DNA of 64,000 nt from Strigamia acuminata. Lineage: Eukaryota; Arthropoda; Chilopoda; Geophilomorpha; Linotaeniidae. Of this stretch, positions 1-14,690 are shown in pieces. The stretch spans positions 13,024,186-13,088,185 of the forward strand of contig OX442317.1 in assembly GCA_949358305.1 (NCBI GenBank), given 5' to 3'. The notes under the pieces were generated by a model. It saw only the letters and a program-made list of their open reading frames with translations, ran no database searches and was not told the DNA's origin. The position numbers were made by a program, and so were the translations under genes. Every line of letters starts with the position of its first letter. Within the stretch, counting starts at the first letter, position 1.

Positions 1-1720
1 TGATCTCATCACAGTTGACTTAGCACAAACATCACAAGACCAATGTCTCTAAATGTTCTGAAATAGTGTTTAAACCTTAGTAGAAGGCTTCAATGTAAGT
101 TTTAGCAACATCCAAGCAATGATTTGGGAGAATAGACTTTTGATCTCATCACAGTTGACTTAGCACAAACACCACAAGACCAATGTCTCTAAATGTTCTG
201 AAATAGTGTTTAAACCTTAGTAGACGGCTTCAATGTAAGTTTTAGCAACATCCAAGCAATGATTTGGGAGAATAGACTTTTGATCTCATCACAGTTGACT
301 TAGCACAAACATTACAAGACCAATGTCTCTGAATATTCTGAAATAGTGTTTAAACCTTAGTAGAAGGCTTCAATGTAAGTTTTAGCAACATCCAAGCAAT
401 GATTTGGAAGAATAAACTTTTGATCTCATTTGACATCACAGTTGACTTAGCACAAACATCACAAGACCAATGTTTCTGAATGTTCTGAAATAGTGTTTAA
501 ACCTTAGTAGAAAGCTTCAATGTAAGTTTTAGCAACATCCAAGCAATAATTTGAAAGAATAAACTTTTGATCTCATTTGACGTCACAGTTGACTTAGCAC
601 AAACACCACAAGACCAATATCTCTGAATGTTTAGAAATAGTGTTTAAACCTTAGTAGAAGGCTTCAATGTAAGTGTTAGCAACATCCAAGCAATAATTTG
701 AAAGAATAAACTTTTGATCTCATTTGACATCACAGTTGACTTAGCACAAACACCACAAACCAATGTCTCTGAATGTTCTGAAATAGTGTTTAAACCTTGG
801 TAGAAGGCTTCAATGTAAGTTTTAGCAACATCCAAGCAATGATTTGGGAGAATAGACTTTTGATCTCATCACAGTTGACTTAGCACAAACATCACAAGAC
901 CAATGTCTCTAAATGTTCTGAAATAGTGTTTAAACCTTAGTAGAAGGCTTCAATGTAAGTTTTAGCAACATCCAAGCAATGATTTGGGAGAATAGACTTT
1001 TGATCTCATCACAGTTGACTTAGCACAAACACCACAAGACCAATGTCTCTAAATGTTCTGAAATAGTGTTTAAACCTTAGTAGACGGCTTCAATGTAAGT
1101 TTTAGCAACATCCAAGCAATGATTTGGGAGAATAGACTTTTGATCTCATCACAGTTGACTTAGCACAAACATTACAAGACCAATGTCTCTGAATATTCTG
1201 AAATAGTGTTTAAACCTTAGTAGAAGGCTTCAATGTAAGTTTTAGCAACATCCAAGCAATGATTTGGAAGAATAAACTTTTGATCTCATTTGACATCACA
1301 GTTGACTTAGCACAAACATCACAAGACCAATGTTTCTGAATGTTCTGAAATAGTGTTTAAACCTTAGTAGAAAGCTTCAATGTAAGTTTTAGCAACATCC
1401 AAGCAATAATTTGAAAGAATAAACTTTTGATCTCATTTGACGTCACAGTTGACTTAGCACAAACACCACAAGACCAATATCTCTGAATGTTTAGAAATAG
1501 TGTTTAAACCTTAGTAGAAGGCTTCAATGTAAGTGTTAGCAACATCCAAGCAATAATTTGAAAGAATAAACTTTTGATCTCATTTGACATCACAGTTGAC
1601 TTAGCACAAACACCACAAACCAATGTCTCTGAATGTTCTGAAATAGTGTTTAAACCTTGGTAGAAGGCTTCAATGTAAGTTTTAGCAACATCCAAGCAAT
1701 GATTTGGGAGAATAGACTTT
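1..1720. repeat. Higher-order repeat of 860 bp, two tandem copies
   Basis: Bases 1-860 are repeated at 861-1720, six monomers per unit, with the same ordered variants (AGAAGGC, AGACGGC, CATTACAAG with AATATTCTG, then TGTTTCTG, the TTGACGT insertion and the CACAAACC deletion). The same 860-bp block recurs at 5139-5998 and 14691-15550. I saw almost no differences between copies by eye, which points to recent unequal exchange or gene conversion. Confidence 0.9.
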
Positions 1721-2315
1721 TGATCTCATCACAGTTGACTTAGCACAAACATCACAAGACCAATGTCTCTGAATGTTTTGAAATAGTGTTTAAACCTTAG
1801 TAGAAAGCTTTAATGTAAGTTTTAGCAACATCCAAGCAATGATTTGGGAGAATAGACTTTTGATCTCATCACAGTTGACTTAGCACAAACATCACAAGAC
1901 CAATGTCTCTGAATGTTCTGAAATAGTGTTTAAACCTTAGTAGAAAGCTTTAATGTAAGTTTTAGCAACATCCAAGAAATGATTTGGGAAAATAGACTTT
2001 TGATCTCATCACAGTTGACTTAGCACAAACACCACAAGACCAATGTCTCTGAATGTTCTGAAATAGTGTTTAAACTTTAGTAGAAGGCTTCAATGTTAGT
2101 TTTAGCAACATCCAAGCAATAATTTGAAAGAATAAACTTTTGATCTCATTTGACATCACAGTTGACTTAGCACAAACATCACAAGACCAATGTCTCTGAA
2201 TGTTCTGAAATAGTGTTTAAACTTTAGTAGAAGGCTTCAATGTAAGTTTTAGCAACATCCAAGCAATGATTTGGAAGAATAAACTTTTGATCTCATTTGA
2301 CATCACAGTTGACTG

Positions 2316-2382
2316 AAGTTTAAACACTATTTCAGACCACAAGACCAATGTCTCTGAATGTTCTGAAATAGTGTTTAAACTT
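2316..2382. repeat. Inverted satellite fragment forming a 21-bp perfect hairpin
   Basis: Within one monomer the bases after CAGTTGACT are replaced by an inverted copy of the monomer's own AAATAGTGTTTAAAC segment. Arm 2316-2336 is an exact reverse complement of arm 2362-2382, with a 25-nt loop. The same event sits at 6734-6800 and 16286-16352 because it was carried along in the higher-order repeats. It probably arose once by a local template switch. Confidence 0.9.
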
Positions 2383-2462
2383 TAGTAGAAGGCTTCAATG
2401 TAAGTTTTAGCAACATCCAAGCAATGATTTGGGAGAATAGACTTTTGATCTCATTTGACATC

Positions 2463-5050
2463 ACAGTTGACTTAGCACAAACACCACAAGACCAATGTCT
2501 CTGAATGTTCAGAAATAGTGTTTAAACCTTAGTAGAAGGCTTCAATGTAAGTTTTAGCAACATCCAAGCAATGATTTGGGAGAATAGACTTTTGATCTCA
2601 TCACAGTTGACTTAGCACAAACATCACAAGACCAATGTCTCTGAATGTTTTGAAATAGTGTTTAAACCTTAGTAGAAAGCTTCAATGTAAGTGTTAGCAA
2701 CATCCAAGCAATAATTTGAAAGAATAAACTTTTGATCTCATTTGACATCACAGTTGACTTAGCACAAACACCACAAACCAATGTCTCTGAATGTTCTGAA
2801 ATAGTGTTTAAACCTTGGTAGAAGGCTTCAATGTAAGTTTTAGCAACATCCAAGCAATGATTTGGGAGAATAGACTTTTGATCTCATCACAGTTGACTTA
2901 GCACAAACATCACAAGACCAATGTCTCTGAATGTTCAGAAATAGTGTTTAAACCTTAGTAGAAGGCTTCAATGTAAGTTTTAGCAACATCCAAGCAATGA
3001 TTTGGGAGAATAGACTTTTGATCTCATCACAGTTGACTTAGCACAAACATCACAAGACCATTGTCTCTGAATGTTTTGAAATAGTGTTTAAACCTTAGTA
3101 GAAAGCTTTAATGTAAGTTTTAGCAACATCCAAGCAATGATTTGGGAGAATAGACTTTTGATCTCATCACAGTTGACTTAGCACAAACACCACAAGACCA
3201 ATGTCTCTGAATGTTCAGAAATAGTGTTTAAACCTTAGTAGAAGGCTTCAATGTAAGTTTTAGCAACATCCAAGCAATGATTTGGGAGAATAGACTTTTG
3301 ATCTCATCACAGTTGACTTAGCACAAACATCACAAGACCAATGTCTCTGAATGTTTTGAAATAGTGTTTAAACCTTAATAGAAAGCTTTAATGTAAGTTT
3401 TAGCAACATCCAAGCAATGATTTGGGAGAATAGACTTTTAATCTCATCACAGTTGACTTAGCACAAACATCACAAGACCAATGTCTCTGAATGTTCTGAA
3501 ATAGTGTTTAAACCTTAGTAGACGGCTTCAATGTAAGTTTTAGCAACATCCAAGCAATGATTTGGGAGAATAGACTTTTGATCTCATCACAGTTGACTTA
3601 GCACAAACACCACAAGACCAATGTCTCTGAATGTTCTGAAATAGTGTTTAAACCTTAGTAGAAAGCTTCAATGTAAGTTTTAGCAACATCCAAGCAATAA
3701 TTTGAAAGAATAAACTTTTGATCTCATTTGACGTCACAGTTGACTTAGCACAAACACCACAAGACCAATGTCTCTGAATGTTCAGAAATAGTGTTTAAAC
3801 CTTAGTAGAAGGCTTCAATGTAAGTTTTAGCAACATCCAAGCAATGATTTGGGAGAATAGACTTTTGATCTCATCACAGTTGACTTAGCACAAACATCAC
3901 AAGACCAATGTCTCTGAATGTTTTGAAATAGTGTTTAAACCTTAGTAGAAAGCTTCAATGTAAGTGTTAGCAACATCCAAGCAATAATTTGAAAGAATAA
4001 ACTTTTGATCTCATTTGACATCACAGTTGACTTAGCACAAACACCACAAACCAATGTCTCTGAATGTTCTGAAATAGTGTTTAAACCTTGGTAGAAGGCT
4101 TCAATGTAAGTTTTAGCAACATCCAAGCAATGATTTGGGAGAATAGACTTTTGATCTCATCACAGTTGACTTAGCACAAACATCACAAGACCAATGTCTC
4201 TGAATGTTCAGAAATAGTGTTTAAACCTTAGTAGAAGGCTTCAATGTAAGTTTTAGCAACATCCAAGCAATGATTTGGGAGAATAGACTTTTGATCTCAT
4301 CACAGTTGACTTAGCACAAACATCACAAGACCATTGTCTCTGAATGTTTTGAAATAGTGTTTAAACCTTAGTAGAAAGCTTTAATGTAAGTTTTAGCAAC
4401 ATCCAAGCAATGATTTGGGAGAATAGACTTTTGATCTCATCACAGTTGACTTAGCACAAACACCACAAGACCAATGTCTCTGAATGTTCAGAAATAGTGT
4501 TTAAACCTTAGTAGAAGGCTTCAATGTAAGTTTTAGCAACATCCAAGCAATGATTTGGGAGAATAGACTTTTGATCTCATCACAGTTGACTTAGCACAAA
4601 CATCACAAGACCAATGTCTCTGAATGTTTTGAAATAGTGTTTAAACCTTAATAGAAAGCTTTAATGTAAGTTTTAGCAACATCCAAGCAATGATTTGGGA
4701 GAATAGACTTTTAATCTCATCACAGTTGACTTAGCACAAACATCACAAGACCAATGTCTCTGAATGTTCTGAAATAGTGTTTAAACCTTAGTAGACGGCT
4801 TCAATGTAAGTTTTAGCAACATCCAAGCAATGATTTGGGAGAATAGACTTTTGATCTCATCACAGTTGACTTAGCACAAACACCACAAGACCAATGTCTC
4901 TGAATGTTCTGAAATAGTGTTTAAACCTTAGTAGAAAGCTTCAATGTAAGTTTTAGCAACATCCAAGCAATAATTTGAAAGAATAAACTTTTGATCTCAT
5001 TTGACGTCACAGTTGACTTAGCACAAACACCACAAGACCAATGTCTCTGA
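2463..5050. repeat. Higher-order repeat of 1273 bp, two tandem copies
   Basis: About 2463-3735 is repeated at about 3736-5050 with an offset of 1273 bp. Landmarks shared at this offset are CCATTGTCTC (near 3059 and 4332), CCTTAATAG, the single AGACTTTTAATCTC monomer, AGACGGC and the TTGACGTCAC monomer. The match fails near 5053, where TTTAGAAATAG replaces TTCAGAAATAG, so the right boundary is approximate. Confidence 0.8.
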
Positions 5051-5138
5051 ATGTTTAGAAATAGTGTTTAAACCTTAGTAGAAGGCTTCAATGTAAGTGT
5101 TAGCAACATCCAAGCAATAATTTGAAAGAATAAACTTT

Positions 5139-8100
5139 TGATCTCATCACAGTTGACTTAGCACAAACATCACAAGACCAATGTCTCTAAATGTTCTGAA
5201 ATAGTGTTTAAACCTTAGTAGAAGGCTTCAATGTAAGTTTTAGCAACATCCAAGCAATGATTTGGGAGAATAGACTTTTGATCTCATCACAGTTGACTTA
5301 GCACAAACACCACAAGACCAATGTCTCTAAATGTTCTGAAATAGTGTTTAAACCTTAGTAGACGGCTTCAATGTAAGTTTTAGCAACATCCAAGCAATGA
5401 TTTGGGAGAATAGACTTTTGATCTCATCACAGTTGACTTAGCACAAACATTACAAGACCAATGTCTCTGAATATTCTGAAATAGTGTTTAAACCTTAGTA
5501 GAAGGCTTCAATGTAAGTTTTAGCAACATCCAAGCAATGATTTGGAAGAATAAACTTTTGATCTCATTTGACATCACAGTTGACTTAGCACAAACATCAC
5601 AAGACCAATGTTTCTGAATGTTCTGAAATAGTGTTTAAACCTTAGTAGAAAGCTTCAATGTAAGTTTTAGCAACATCCAAGCAATAATTTGAAAGAATAA
5701 ACTTTTGATCTCATTTGACGTCACAGTTGACTTAGCACAAACACCACAAGACCAATGTCTCTGAATGTTTAGAAATAGTGTTTAAACCTTAGTAGAAGGC
5801 TTCAATGTAAGTGTTAGCAACATCCAAGCAATAATTTGAAAGAATAAACTTTTGATCTCATTTGACATCACAGTTGACTTAGCACAAACACCACAAACCA
5901 ATGTCTCTGAATGTTCTGAAATAGTGTTTAAACCTTGGTAGAAGGCTTCAATGTAAGTTTTAGCAACATCCAAGCAATGATTTGGGAGAATAGACTTTTG
6001 ATCTCATCACAGTTGACTTAGCACAAACATCACAAGACCAATGTCTCTGAATGTTTTGAAATAGTGTTTAAACCTTAGTAGAAAGCTTTAATGTAAGTTT
6101 TAGCAACATCCAAGCAATGATTTGGGAGAATAGACTTTTGATCTCATCACAGTTGACTTAGCACAAACATCACAAGACCAATGTCTCTGAATGTTCTGAA
6201 ATAGTGTTTAAACCTTAGTAGAAAGCTTTAATGTAAGTTTTAGCAACATCCAAGAAATGATTTGGGAAAATAGACTTTTGATCTCATCACAGTTGACTTA
6301 GCACAAACACCACAAGACCAATGTCTCTAAATGTTCTGAAATAGTGTTTAAACCTTAGTAGACGGCTTCAATGTAAGTTTTAGCAACATCCAAGCAATGA
6401 TTTGGGAGAATAGACTTTTGATCTCATCACAGTTGACTTAGCACAAACACCACAAGACCAATGTCTCTGAATGTTCTGAAATAGTGTTTAAACTTTAGTA
6501 GAAGGCTTCAATGTTAGTTTTAGCAGCATCCAAGCAATAATTTGAAAGAATAAACTTTTGATCTCATTTGACATCACAGTTGACTTAGCACAAACATCAC
6601 AAGACCAATGTCTCTGAATGTTCTGAAATAGTGTTTAAACTTTAGTAGAAGGCTTCAATGTAAGTTTTAGCAACATCCAAGCAATGATTTGGAAGAATAA
6701 ACTTTTGATCTCATTTGACATCACAGTTGACTGAAGTTTAAACACTATTTCAGACCACAAGACCAATGTCTCTGAATGTTCTGAAATAGTGTTTAAACTT
6801 TAGTAGAAGGCTTCAATGTAAGTTTTAGCAACATCCAAGCAATGATTTGGGAGAATAGACTTTTGATCTCATTTGACATCACAGTTGACTTAGCACAAAC
6901 ACCACAAGACCAATGTCTCTGAATGTTCAGAAATAGTGTTTAAACCTTAGTAGAAGGCTTCAATGTAAGTTTTAGCAACATCCAAGCAATGATTTGGGAG
7001 AATAGACTTTTGATCTCATCACAGTTGACTTAGCACAAACATCACAAGACCAATGTCTCTGAATGTTTTGAAATAGTGTTTAAACCTTAGTAGAAAGCTT
7101 CAATGTAAGTGTTAGCAACATCCAAGCAATAATTTGAAAGAATAAACTTTTGATCTCATTTGACATCACAGTTGACTTAGCACAAACACCACAAACCAAT
7201 GTCTCTGAATGTTCTGAAATAGTGTTTAAACCTTAGTAGAAGGCTTCAATGTAAGTTTTAGCAACATCCAAGCAATGATTTGGGAGAATAGACTTTTGAT
7301 CTCATCACAGTTGACTTAGCACAAACACCACAAGACCAATGTCTCTGAATGTTCAGAAATAGTGTTTAAACCTTAGTAGAAGGCTTCAATGTAAGTTTTA
7401 GCAACATCCAAGCAATGATTTGGGAGAATAGACTTTTGATCTCATCACAGTTGACTTAGCACAAACATCACAAGACCAATGTCTCTGAATGTTTTGAAAT
7501 AGTGTTTAAACCTTAATAGAAAGCTTTAATGTAAGTTTTAGCAACATCCAAGCAATGATTTGAGAGAATAGACTTTTAATCTCATCACAGTTGACTTAGC
7601 ACAAACATCACAAGACCAATGTCTCTGAATGTTCTGAAATAGTGTTTAAACCTTAGTAGACGGCTTCAATGTAAGTTTTAGCAACATCCAAGCAATGATT
7701 TGGGAGAATAGACTTTTGATCTCATCACAGTTGACTTAGCACAAACACCACAAGACCAATGTCTCTAAATGTTCTGAAATAGTGTTTAAATCTTAGTAGA
7801 CGGCTTCAATGTAAGTTTTAGCAACATCCAAGCAATGATTTGGGAGAATAGACTTTTGATCTCATCACAGTTGACTTAGCACAAACACCACAAGACCAAT
7901 GTCTCTGAATGTTCTGAAATAGTGTTTAAACCTTAGTAGAAGGCTTCAATGTTAGTTTTAGCAACATCCAAGCAATAATTTGAAAGAATAAACTTTTGAT
8001 CTCATTTGACATCACAGTTGACTTAGCACAAACACCACAAGACCAATGTCTCTGAATGTTCTGAAATAGTGCTTAAACTTTAGTAGAAGGCTTCAATGTA

Positions 8101-11100
8101 AGTTTTAGCAACATCCAAGCAATGATTTGGGAGAATAGACTTTTGATCTCATCACAGTTAACTTAGCACAAACACCACAAGACCAATGTCTCTGAATGTT
8201 CAGAAATAGTGTTTAAACCTTAGTAGAAGGCTTCAATGTAAGTTTTAGCAACATCCAAGCAATGATTTGGGAGAATAGACTTTTGATCTCATCACAGTTG
8301 ACTTAGCACAAACACCACAAGACCAATGTCTCTGAATGTTCTGAAATAGTGTTTAAACTTTAGTAGAAGGCTTCAATGTAAGTTTTAGCAACATCCAAGC
8401 AATGATTTGGAAGAATAAACTTTTGATCTCATTTGACATCACAGTTGACTTAGCACAAACACCACAAGACCAATGTCTCTGAATGTTCTGAAATAGTGTT
8501 TAAACTTTAGTAGAAGGCTTCAATGTAAGTTTTAGCAACATCCAAGCAATGATTTGGGAGAATAGACTTTTGATCTCATCACAGTTGACTTAGCACAAAC
8601 ACCACAAGACCAATGTCTCTGAATGTTCTGAAATAGTGTTTACACCTTAGTAGAAGGCTTCAATGTTAGTTTTAGCAACATCCAAGCAATAATTTGAAAG
8701 AATAAACTTTTGATCTCATTTGACATCACAGTTGACTTAGCACAAACACCACAAGACCAATGTCTCTGAATGTTCAGAAATAGTGTTTAAACCTTAGTAG
8801 AAGGCTTCAATGTAAGTTTTAGCAACATCCAAGCAATGATTTGGGAGAATAGACTTTTGATCTCATCACAGTTGACTTAGCACAAACATCACAAGACCAA
8901 TGTCTCTGAATGTTTTGAAATAGTGTTTAAACCTTAGTAGAAAGCTTTAATGTAAGTTTTAGCAACATCCAAGCAATGATTTGGGAGAATAGACTTTTGA
9001 TCTCATCACAGTTGACTTAGCACAAACATCACAAGACCAATGTCTCTGAATGTTCTGAAATAGTGTTTAAACCTTAGTAGAAAGCTTTATTTAATGTAAG
9101 TTTTAGCAACATCCAAGAAATGATTTGGGAAAATAGACTTTTGATCTCATCACAGTTGACTTAGCACAAACACCACAAGACCAATTGCTCTAAATGTTCT
9201 GAAATAGTGTTTAAACCTTAGTAGACGGCTTCAATGTAAGTTTTAGCAACATCCAAGCAATGATTTGGGAGAATAGACTTTTGATCTCATCACAGTTGAC
9301 TTAGCACAAACACCACAAGACCAATGTCTCTGAATGTTCTGAAATAGTGTTTAAACCTTAGTAGAAGGCTTCAATGTTAGTTTTAGCAACATCCAAGCAA
9401 TAATTTGAAAGAATAAACTTTTGATCTCATTTGACATCACAGTTGACTTAGCACAAACATCACAAGACCAATGTCTCTAAATGTTCTGAAATAGTGTTTA
9501 AACCTTAGTAGAAAGCTTTAATGTAAGTTTTAGCAACATCCAAGCAATGATTTGGGAGAATAGACTTTTGATCTCATCACAGTTGACTTAGCACAAACAC
9601 CACAAGACCATTGTCTCTAAATGTTCTGAAATAGTGTTTAAACCTTAGTAGAAAGCTTTAATGTAAGTTTTAGCAACATCCAAGCAATGATTTGGGAGAA
9701 TAGACTTTTGATCTCATCACAGTTGACTTAGCACAAACATCACAAGACCAATGTCTCTGAATGTTCTGAAATAGTGTTTAAACCTTAGTAGAAAACTTTA
9801 TTTAATGTAAGTTTTAGCAACATCCAAGAAATGATTTGGGAAAATAGACTTTTGATCTCATCACAGTTGACTTAGCACAAACACCACAAGACCAATTGCT
9901 CTAAATGTTCTGAAATAGTGTTTAAACCTTAGTAGACGGCTTCAATGTAAGTTTTAGCAACATCCAAGCAATGATTTGGGAGAATAGACTTTTGATCTCA
10001 TCACAGTTGACTTAGCACAAACACCACAAGACCAATGTCTCTGAATGTTCTGAAATAGTGTTTAAACCTTAGTAGAAGGCTTCAATGTTAGTTTTAGCAA
10101 CATCCAAGCAATAATTTGAAAGAATAAACTTTTGATCTCATTTGACATCACAGTTGACTTAGCACAAACATCACAAGACCAATGTCTCTGAATGTTCTGA
10201 AATAGTGCTTAAACTTTAGTAGAAGGCTTCAATGTAAGTTTTAGCAACATCCAAGCAATGATTTGGAAGAATAAACTTTTGATCTCATTTGACATCACAG
10301 TTGACTTAGCACAAACACCACAAGACCAATGTCTCTGAATGTTCTGAAATAGTGTTTAAACTTTAGTAGAAGGCTTCAATGTTAGTTTTAGCAACATCCA
10401 AGCAATAATTTGAAAGAATAAACTTTTGATCTCATTTGACATCACAGTTGACTTAGCACAAACACCACAAGACCAATGTCTCTGAATGTTCAGAAATAGT
10501 GTTTAAACCTTAGTAGAAGGCTTTAATGTAAGTTTTAGCAACATCCAAGCAATGATTTGGGAGAATAGACTTTTGATCTCATCACAGTTGACTTAGCACA
10601 AACACCACAAGACCAATGTCTCTAAATGTTCTGAAATAGTGTTTAAACCTTAGTAGAAAGCTTTAATGTAAGTTTTAGCAACATCCAAGCAATGATTTGG
10701 GAGAATAGACTTTTGATCTCATCACAGTTGACTTAGCACAAACATCACAAGACCAATGTCTCTGAATGTTCTGAAATAGTGTTTAAACCTTAGTAGAAAG
10801 CTTTATTTAATGTAAGTTTTAGCAACATCCAAGAAATGATTTGGGAAAATAGACTTTTGATCTCATCACAGTTGACTTAGCACAAACACCACAAGACCAA
10901 TTGCTCTAAATGTTCTGAAATAGTGTTTAAACCTTAGTAGACGGCTTCAATGTAAGTTTTAGCAACATCCAAGCAATGATTTGGGAGAATAGACTTTTGA
11001 TCTCATCACAGTTGACTTAGCACAAACACCACAAGACCAATGTCTCTGAATGTTCTGAAATAGTGTTTAAACCTTAGTAGAAGGCTTCAATGTTAGTTTT

Positions 11101-14100
11101 AGCAACATCCAAGCAATAATTTGAAAGAATAAACTTTTGATCTCATTTGACATCACAGTTGACTTAGCACAAACACCACAAGACCAATGTCTCTGAATGT
11201 TCAGAAATAGTGTTTAAACCTTAGTAGAAGGCTTCAATGTAAGTTTTAGCAACATCCAAGCAATGATTTGGGAGAATAGACTTTTGATCTCATCACAGTT
11301 GACTTAGCACAAACACCACAAGACCAATGTCTCTAAATGTTCTGAAATAGTGTTTAAACCTTAGTAGAAAGCTTCAATGTAAGTTTTAGCAACATCCAAG
11401 CAATAAGTTGAAAGAATAAACTTTTGATCTCATTTGACATCACAGTTGACTTAGCACAAACATCACAAGACCAATGTCTCTGAATGTTTTGAAATAGTGT
11501 TTAAACCTTAGTAGAAAGCTTTAATGTAAGTTTTAGCAACATCCAAGCAATGATTTGGGAGAATAGACTTTTGATCTCATCACAGTTGACTTAGCACAAA
11601 CATCACAAGACCAATGTCTCTGAATGTTCTGAAATAGTGTTTAAACCTTAGTAGAAAGCTTTATTTAATGTAAGTTTTAGCAACATCCAAGAAATGATTT
11701 GGGAAAATAGACTTTTGATCTCATCACAGTTGACTTAGCACAAACACCACAAGACCAATGTCTCTAAATGTTCTGAAATAGTGTTTAAACCTTAGTAGAC
11801 GGCTTCAATGTAAGTTTTAGCAACATCCAAGCAATGATTTGGGAGAATAGACTTTTGATCTCATCACAGTTGACTTAGCACAAACACCACAAGACCAATG
11901 TCTCTGAATGTTCTGAAATAGTGTTTAAACCTTAGTAGAAGGCTTCAATGTTAGTTTTAGCAACATCCAAGCAATAATTTGAAAGAATAAACTTTTGATC
12001 TCATTTGACATCACAGTTGACTTAGCACAAACATCACAAGACCAATGTCTCTGAATGTTCTGAAATAGTGCTTAAACTTTAGTAGAAGGCTTCAATGTAA
12101 GTTTTAGCAACATCCAAGCAATGATTTGGGAGAATAGACTTTTGATCTCATCACAGTTGACTTAGCACAAACACCACAAGACCAATGTCTCTGAATGTTC
12201 TGAAATAGTGCTTAAACTTTAGTAGAAGGCTTCAATGTAAGTTTTAGCAACATCCAAGCAATGATTTGGAAGAATAAACTTTTGATCTCATTTGACATCA
12301 CAGTTGACTTAGCACAAACACCACAAGACCAATGTCTCTGAATGTTCAGAAATAGTGTTTAAACCTTAGTAGAAGGCTTCAATGTAAGTTTTAGCAACAT
12401 CCAAGCAATGATTTGGGAGAATAGACTTTTGATCTCATCACAGTTGACTTAGCACAAACATCACAAGACCAATGTCTCTGAATGTTCTGAAATAGTGTTT
12501 AAACCTTAGTAGAAAGCTTTATTTAATGTAAGTTTTAGCAACATCCAAGAAATGATTTGGGAAAATAGACTTTTGATCTCATCACAGTTGACTTAGCACA
12601 AACACCACAAGACCAATTACTCTAAATGTTCTGAAATAGTGTTTAAACCTTAGTAGACGGCTTCAATGTAAGTTTAGCAACATCCAAGCAATGATTTGGG
12701 AGAATAGACTTTTGATCTCATCACAGTTGACTAAGCACAAACACCACAAGACCAATGTCTCTGAATGTTCTGAAATAGTGTTTAAACCTTAGTAGAAGGC
12801 TTCAATGTTAGTTTTAGCAACATCCAAGCAATAATTTGAAAGAATAAACTTTTGATCTCATTTGACATCACAGTTGACTTAGCACAAACATCACAAGACC
12901 AATGTCTCTGAATGTTCTGAAATAGTGCTTAAACTTTAGTAGAAGGCTTCAATGTAAGTTTTAGCAACATCCAAGCAATGATTTGGGAGAATAGACTTTT
13001 GATCTCATCACAGTTGACTTAGCACAAACACCACAAGACCAATGTCTCTGAATGTTCTGAAATAGTGCTTAAACTTTAGTAGAAGGCTTCAATGTAAGTT
13101 TTAGCAACATCCAAGCAATGAGTTGGGAGAATAGACTTTTGATCTCATCACAGTTGACTTAGCACAAACACCACAAGACCAATGTCTCTGAATGTTCAGA
13201 AATAGTGTTTAAACCTTAGTAGAAGGCTTCAATGTAAGTTTTAGCAACATCCAAGCAATGATTTGGGAGAATAGACTTTTGATCTCATCACAGTTGACTT
13301 AGCACAAACATCACAAGACCAATGTCTCTGAATGTTTTGAAATAGTGTTTAAACCTTAGTAGAAAGCTTTAATGTAAGTTTTAGCAACATCCAAGCAATG
13401 ATTTGGGAGAATAGACTTTTGATCTCATCACAGTTGACTTAGCACAAACATCACAAGACCAATGTCTCTGAATGTTCTGAAATAGTGTTTAAACCTTAGT
13501 AGAAAGCTTTATTTAATGTAAGTTTTAGCAACATCCAAGAAATGATTTGGGAAAATAGACTTTTGATCTCATCACAGTTGACTTAGCACAAACACCACAA
13601 GACCAATTGCTCTAAATGTTCTGAAATAGTGTTTAAACCTTAGTAGACGGCTTCAATGTAAGTTTTAGCAACATCCAAGCAATGATTTGGGAGAATAGAC
13701 TTTTGATCTCATCACAGTTGACTTAGCACAAACACCACAAGACCAATGTCTCTGAATGTTCTGAAATAGTGTTTAAACCTTAGTAGAAGGCTTCAATGTT
13801 AGTTTTAGCAACATCCAAGCAATAATTTGAAAGAATAAACTTTTGATCTCATTTGACATCACAGTTGACTTAGCACAAACATCACAAGACCAATGTCTCT
13901 GAATGTTCTGAAATAGTGCTTAAACTTTAGTAGAAGGCTTCAATGTAAGTTTTAGCAACATCCAAGCAATGATTTGGGAGAATAGACTTTTGATCTCATC
14001 ACAGTTGACTTAGCACAAACACCACAAGACCAATGTCTCTGAATGTTCTGAAATAGTGCTTAAACTTTAGTAGAAGGCTTCAATGTAAGTTTTAGCAACA

Positions 14101-14390
14101 TCCAAGCAATGATTTGGGAGAATAGACTTTTGATCTCATCACAGTTGACTTAGCACAAACACCACAAGACCAATGTCTCTGAATGTTCAGAAATAGTGTT
14201 TAAACCTTAGTAGAAGGCTTCAATGTAAGTTTTAGCAACATCCAAGCAATGATTTGGGAGAATAGACTTTTGATCTCATCACAGTTGACTTAGCACAAAC
14301 ATCACAAGACCAATGTCTCTGAATGTTTTGAAATAGTGTTTAAACCTTAGTAGAAAGCTTTAATGTAAGTTTTAGCAACATCCAAGCAAT
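5139..14390. repeat. Large satellite duplication, copy 1 (offset 9552 bp)
   Basis: This block of more than 9 kb matches the block starting at 14691. Rare markers line up at a constant 9552-bp offset: the AGCAGCATCC monomer (6521 and 16073) and the inverted 21-bp segment (6734 and 16286). After about 7448 the offset drops to 9132 because copy 2 lacks 420 bp, three monomers. Markers then stay aligned at 9132 (CAGTTAACTTAG, TTTACACC, CCATTGTCTC, GAAAACTTTA, GTAAGTTTAGC, GACTAAGCAC). I noticed only one substitution over several kb (AGTTGGG near 13121 against ATTTGGG near 22253). Copy 2 was later interrupted at 22440. Confidence 0.9.
6734..6800. repeat. Inverted satellite fragment, second copy
   Basis: Same 21-bp stem and 25-nt loop as at 2316-2382; arms 6734-6754 and 6780-6800. 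Confidence 0.9.
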
Positions 14391-14690
14391 AATTTGAAAG
14401 AATAAACTTTTGATCTCATCACAGTTGACTTAGCACAAACATCACAAGACCAATGTCTCTAAATGTTCTGAAATAGTGTTTAAACCTTAGTAGAAGGCTT
14501 CAATGTAAGTTTTAGCAACATCCAAGCAATGATTTGGGAGAATAGACTTTTGATCTCATCACAGTTGACTTAGCACAAACACCACAAGACCAATGTCTCT
14601 GAATGTTTAGAAATAGTGTTTAAACCTTAGTAGAAGGCTTCAATGTAAGTGTTAGCAACATCCAAGCAATAATTTGAAAGAATAAACTTT

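Noticed and set aside
644-835. Repeated 63-codon minus-strand frames in the satellite (also 1504, 2662, 3935, 5782, 15334)
   Set aside because: They lie wholly in satellite monomers and recur only where the higher-order repeat recurs; the frame is kept open by 147/145-bp monomer lengths. No sign of a gene.
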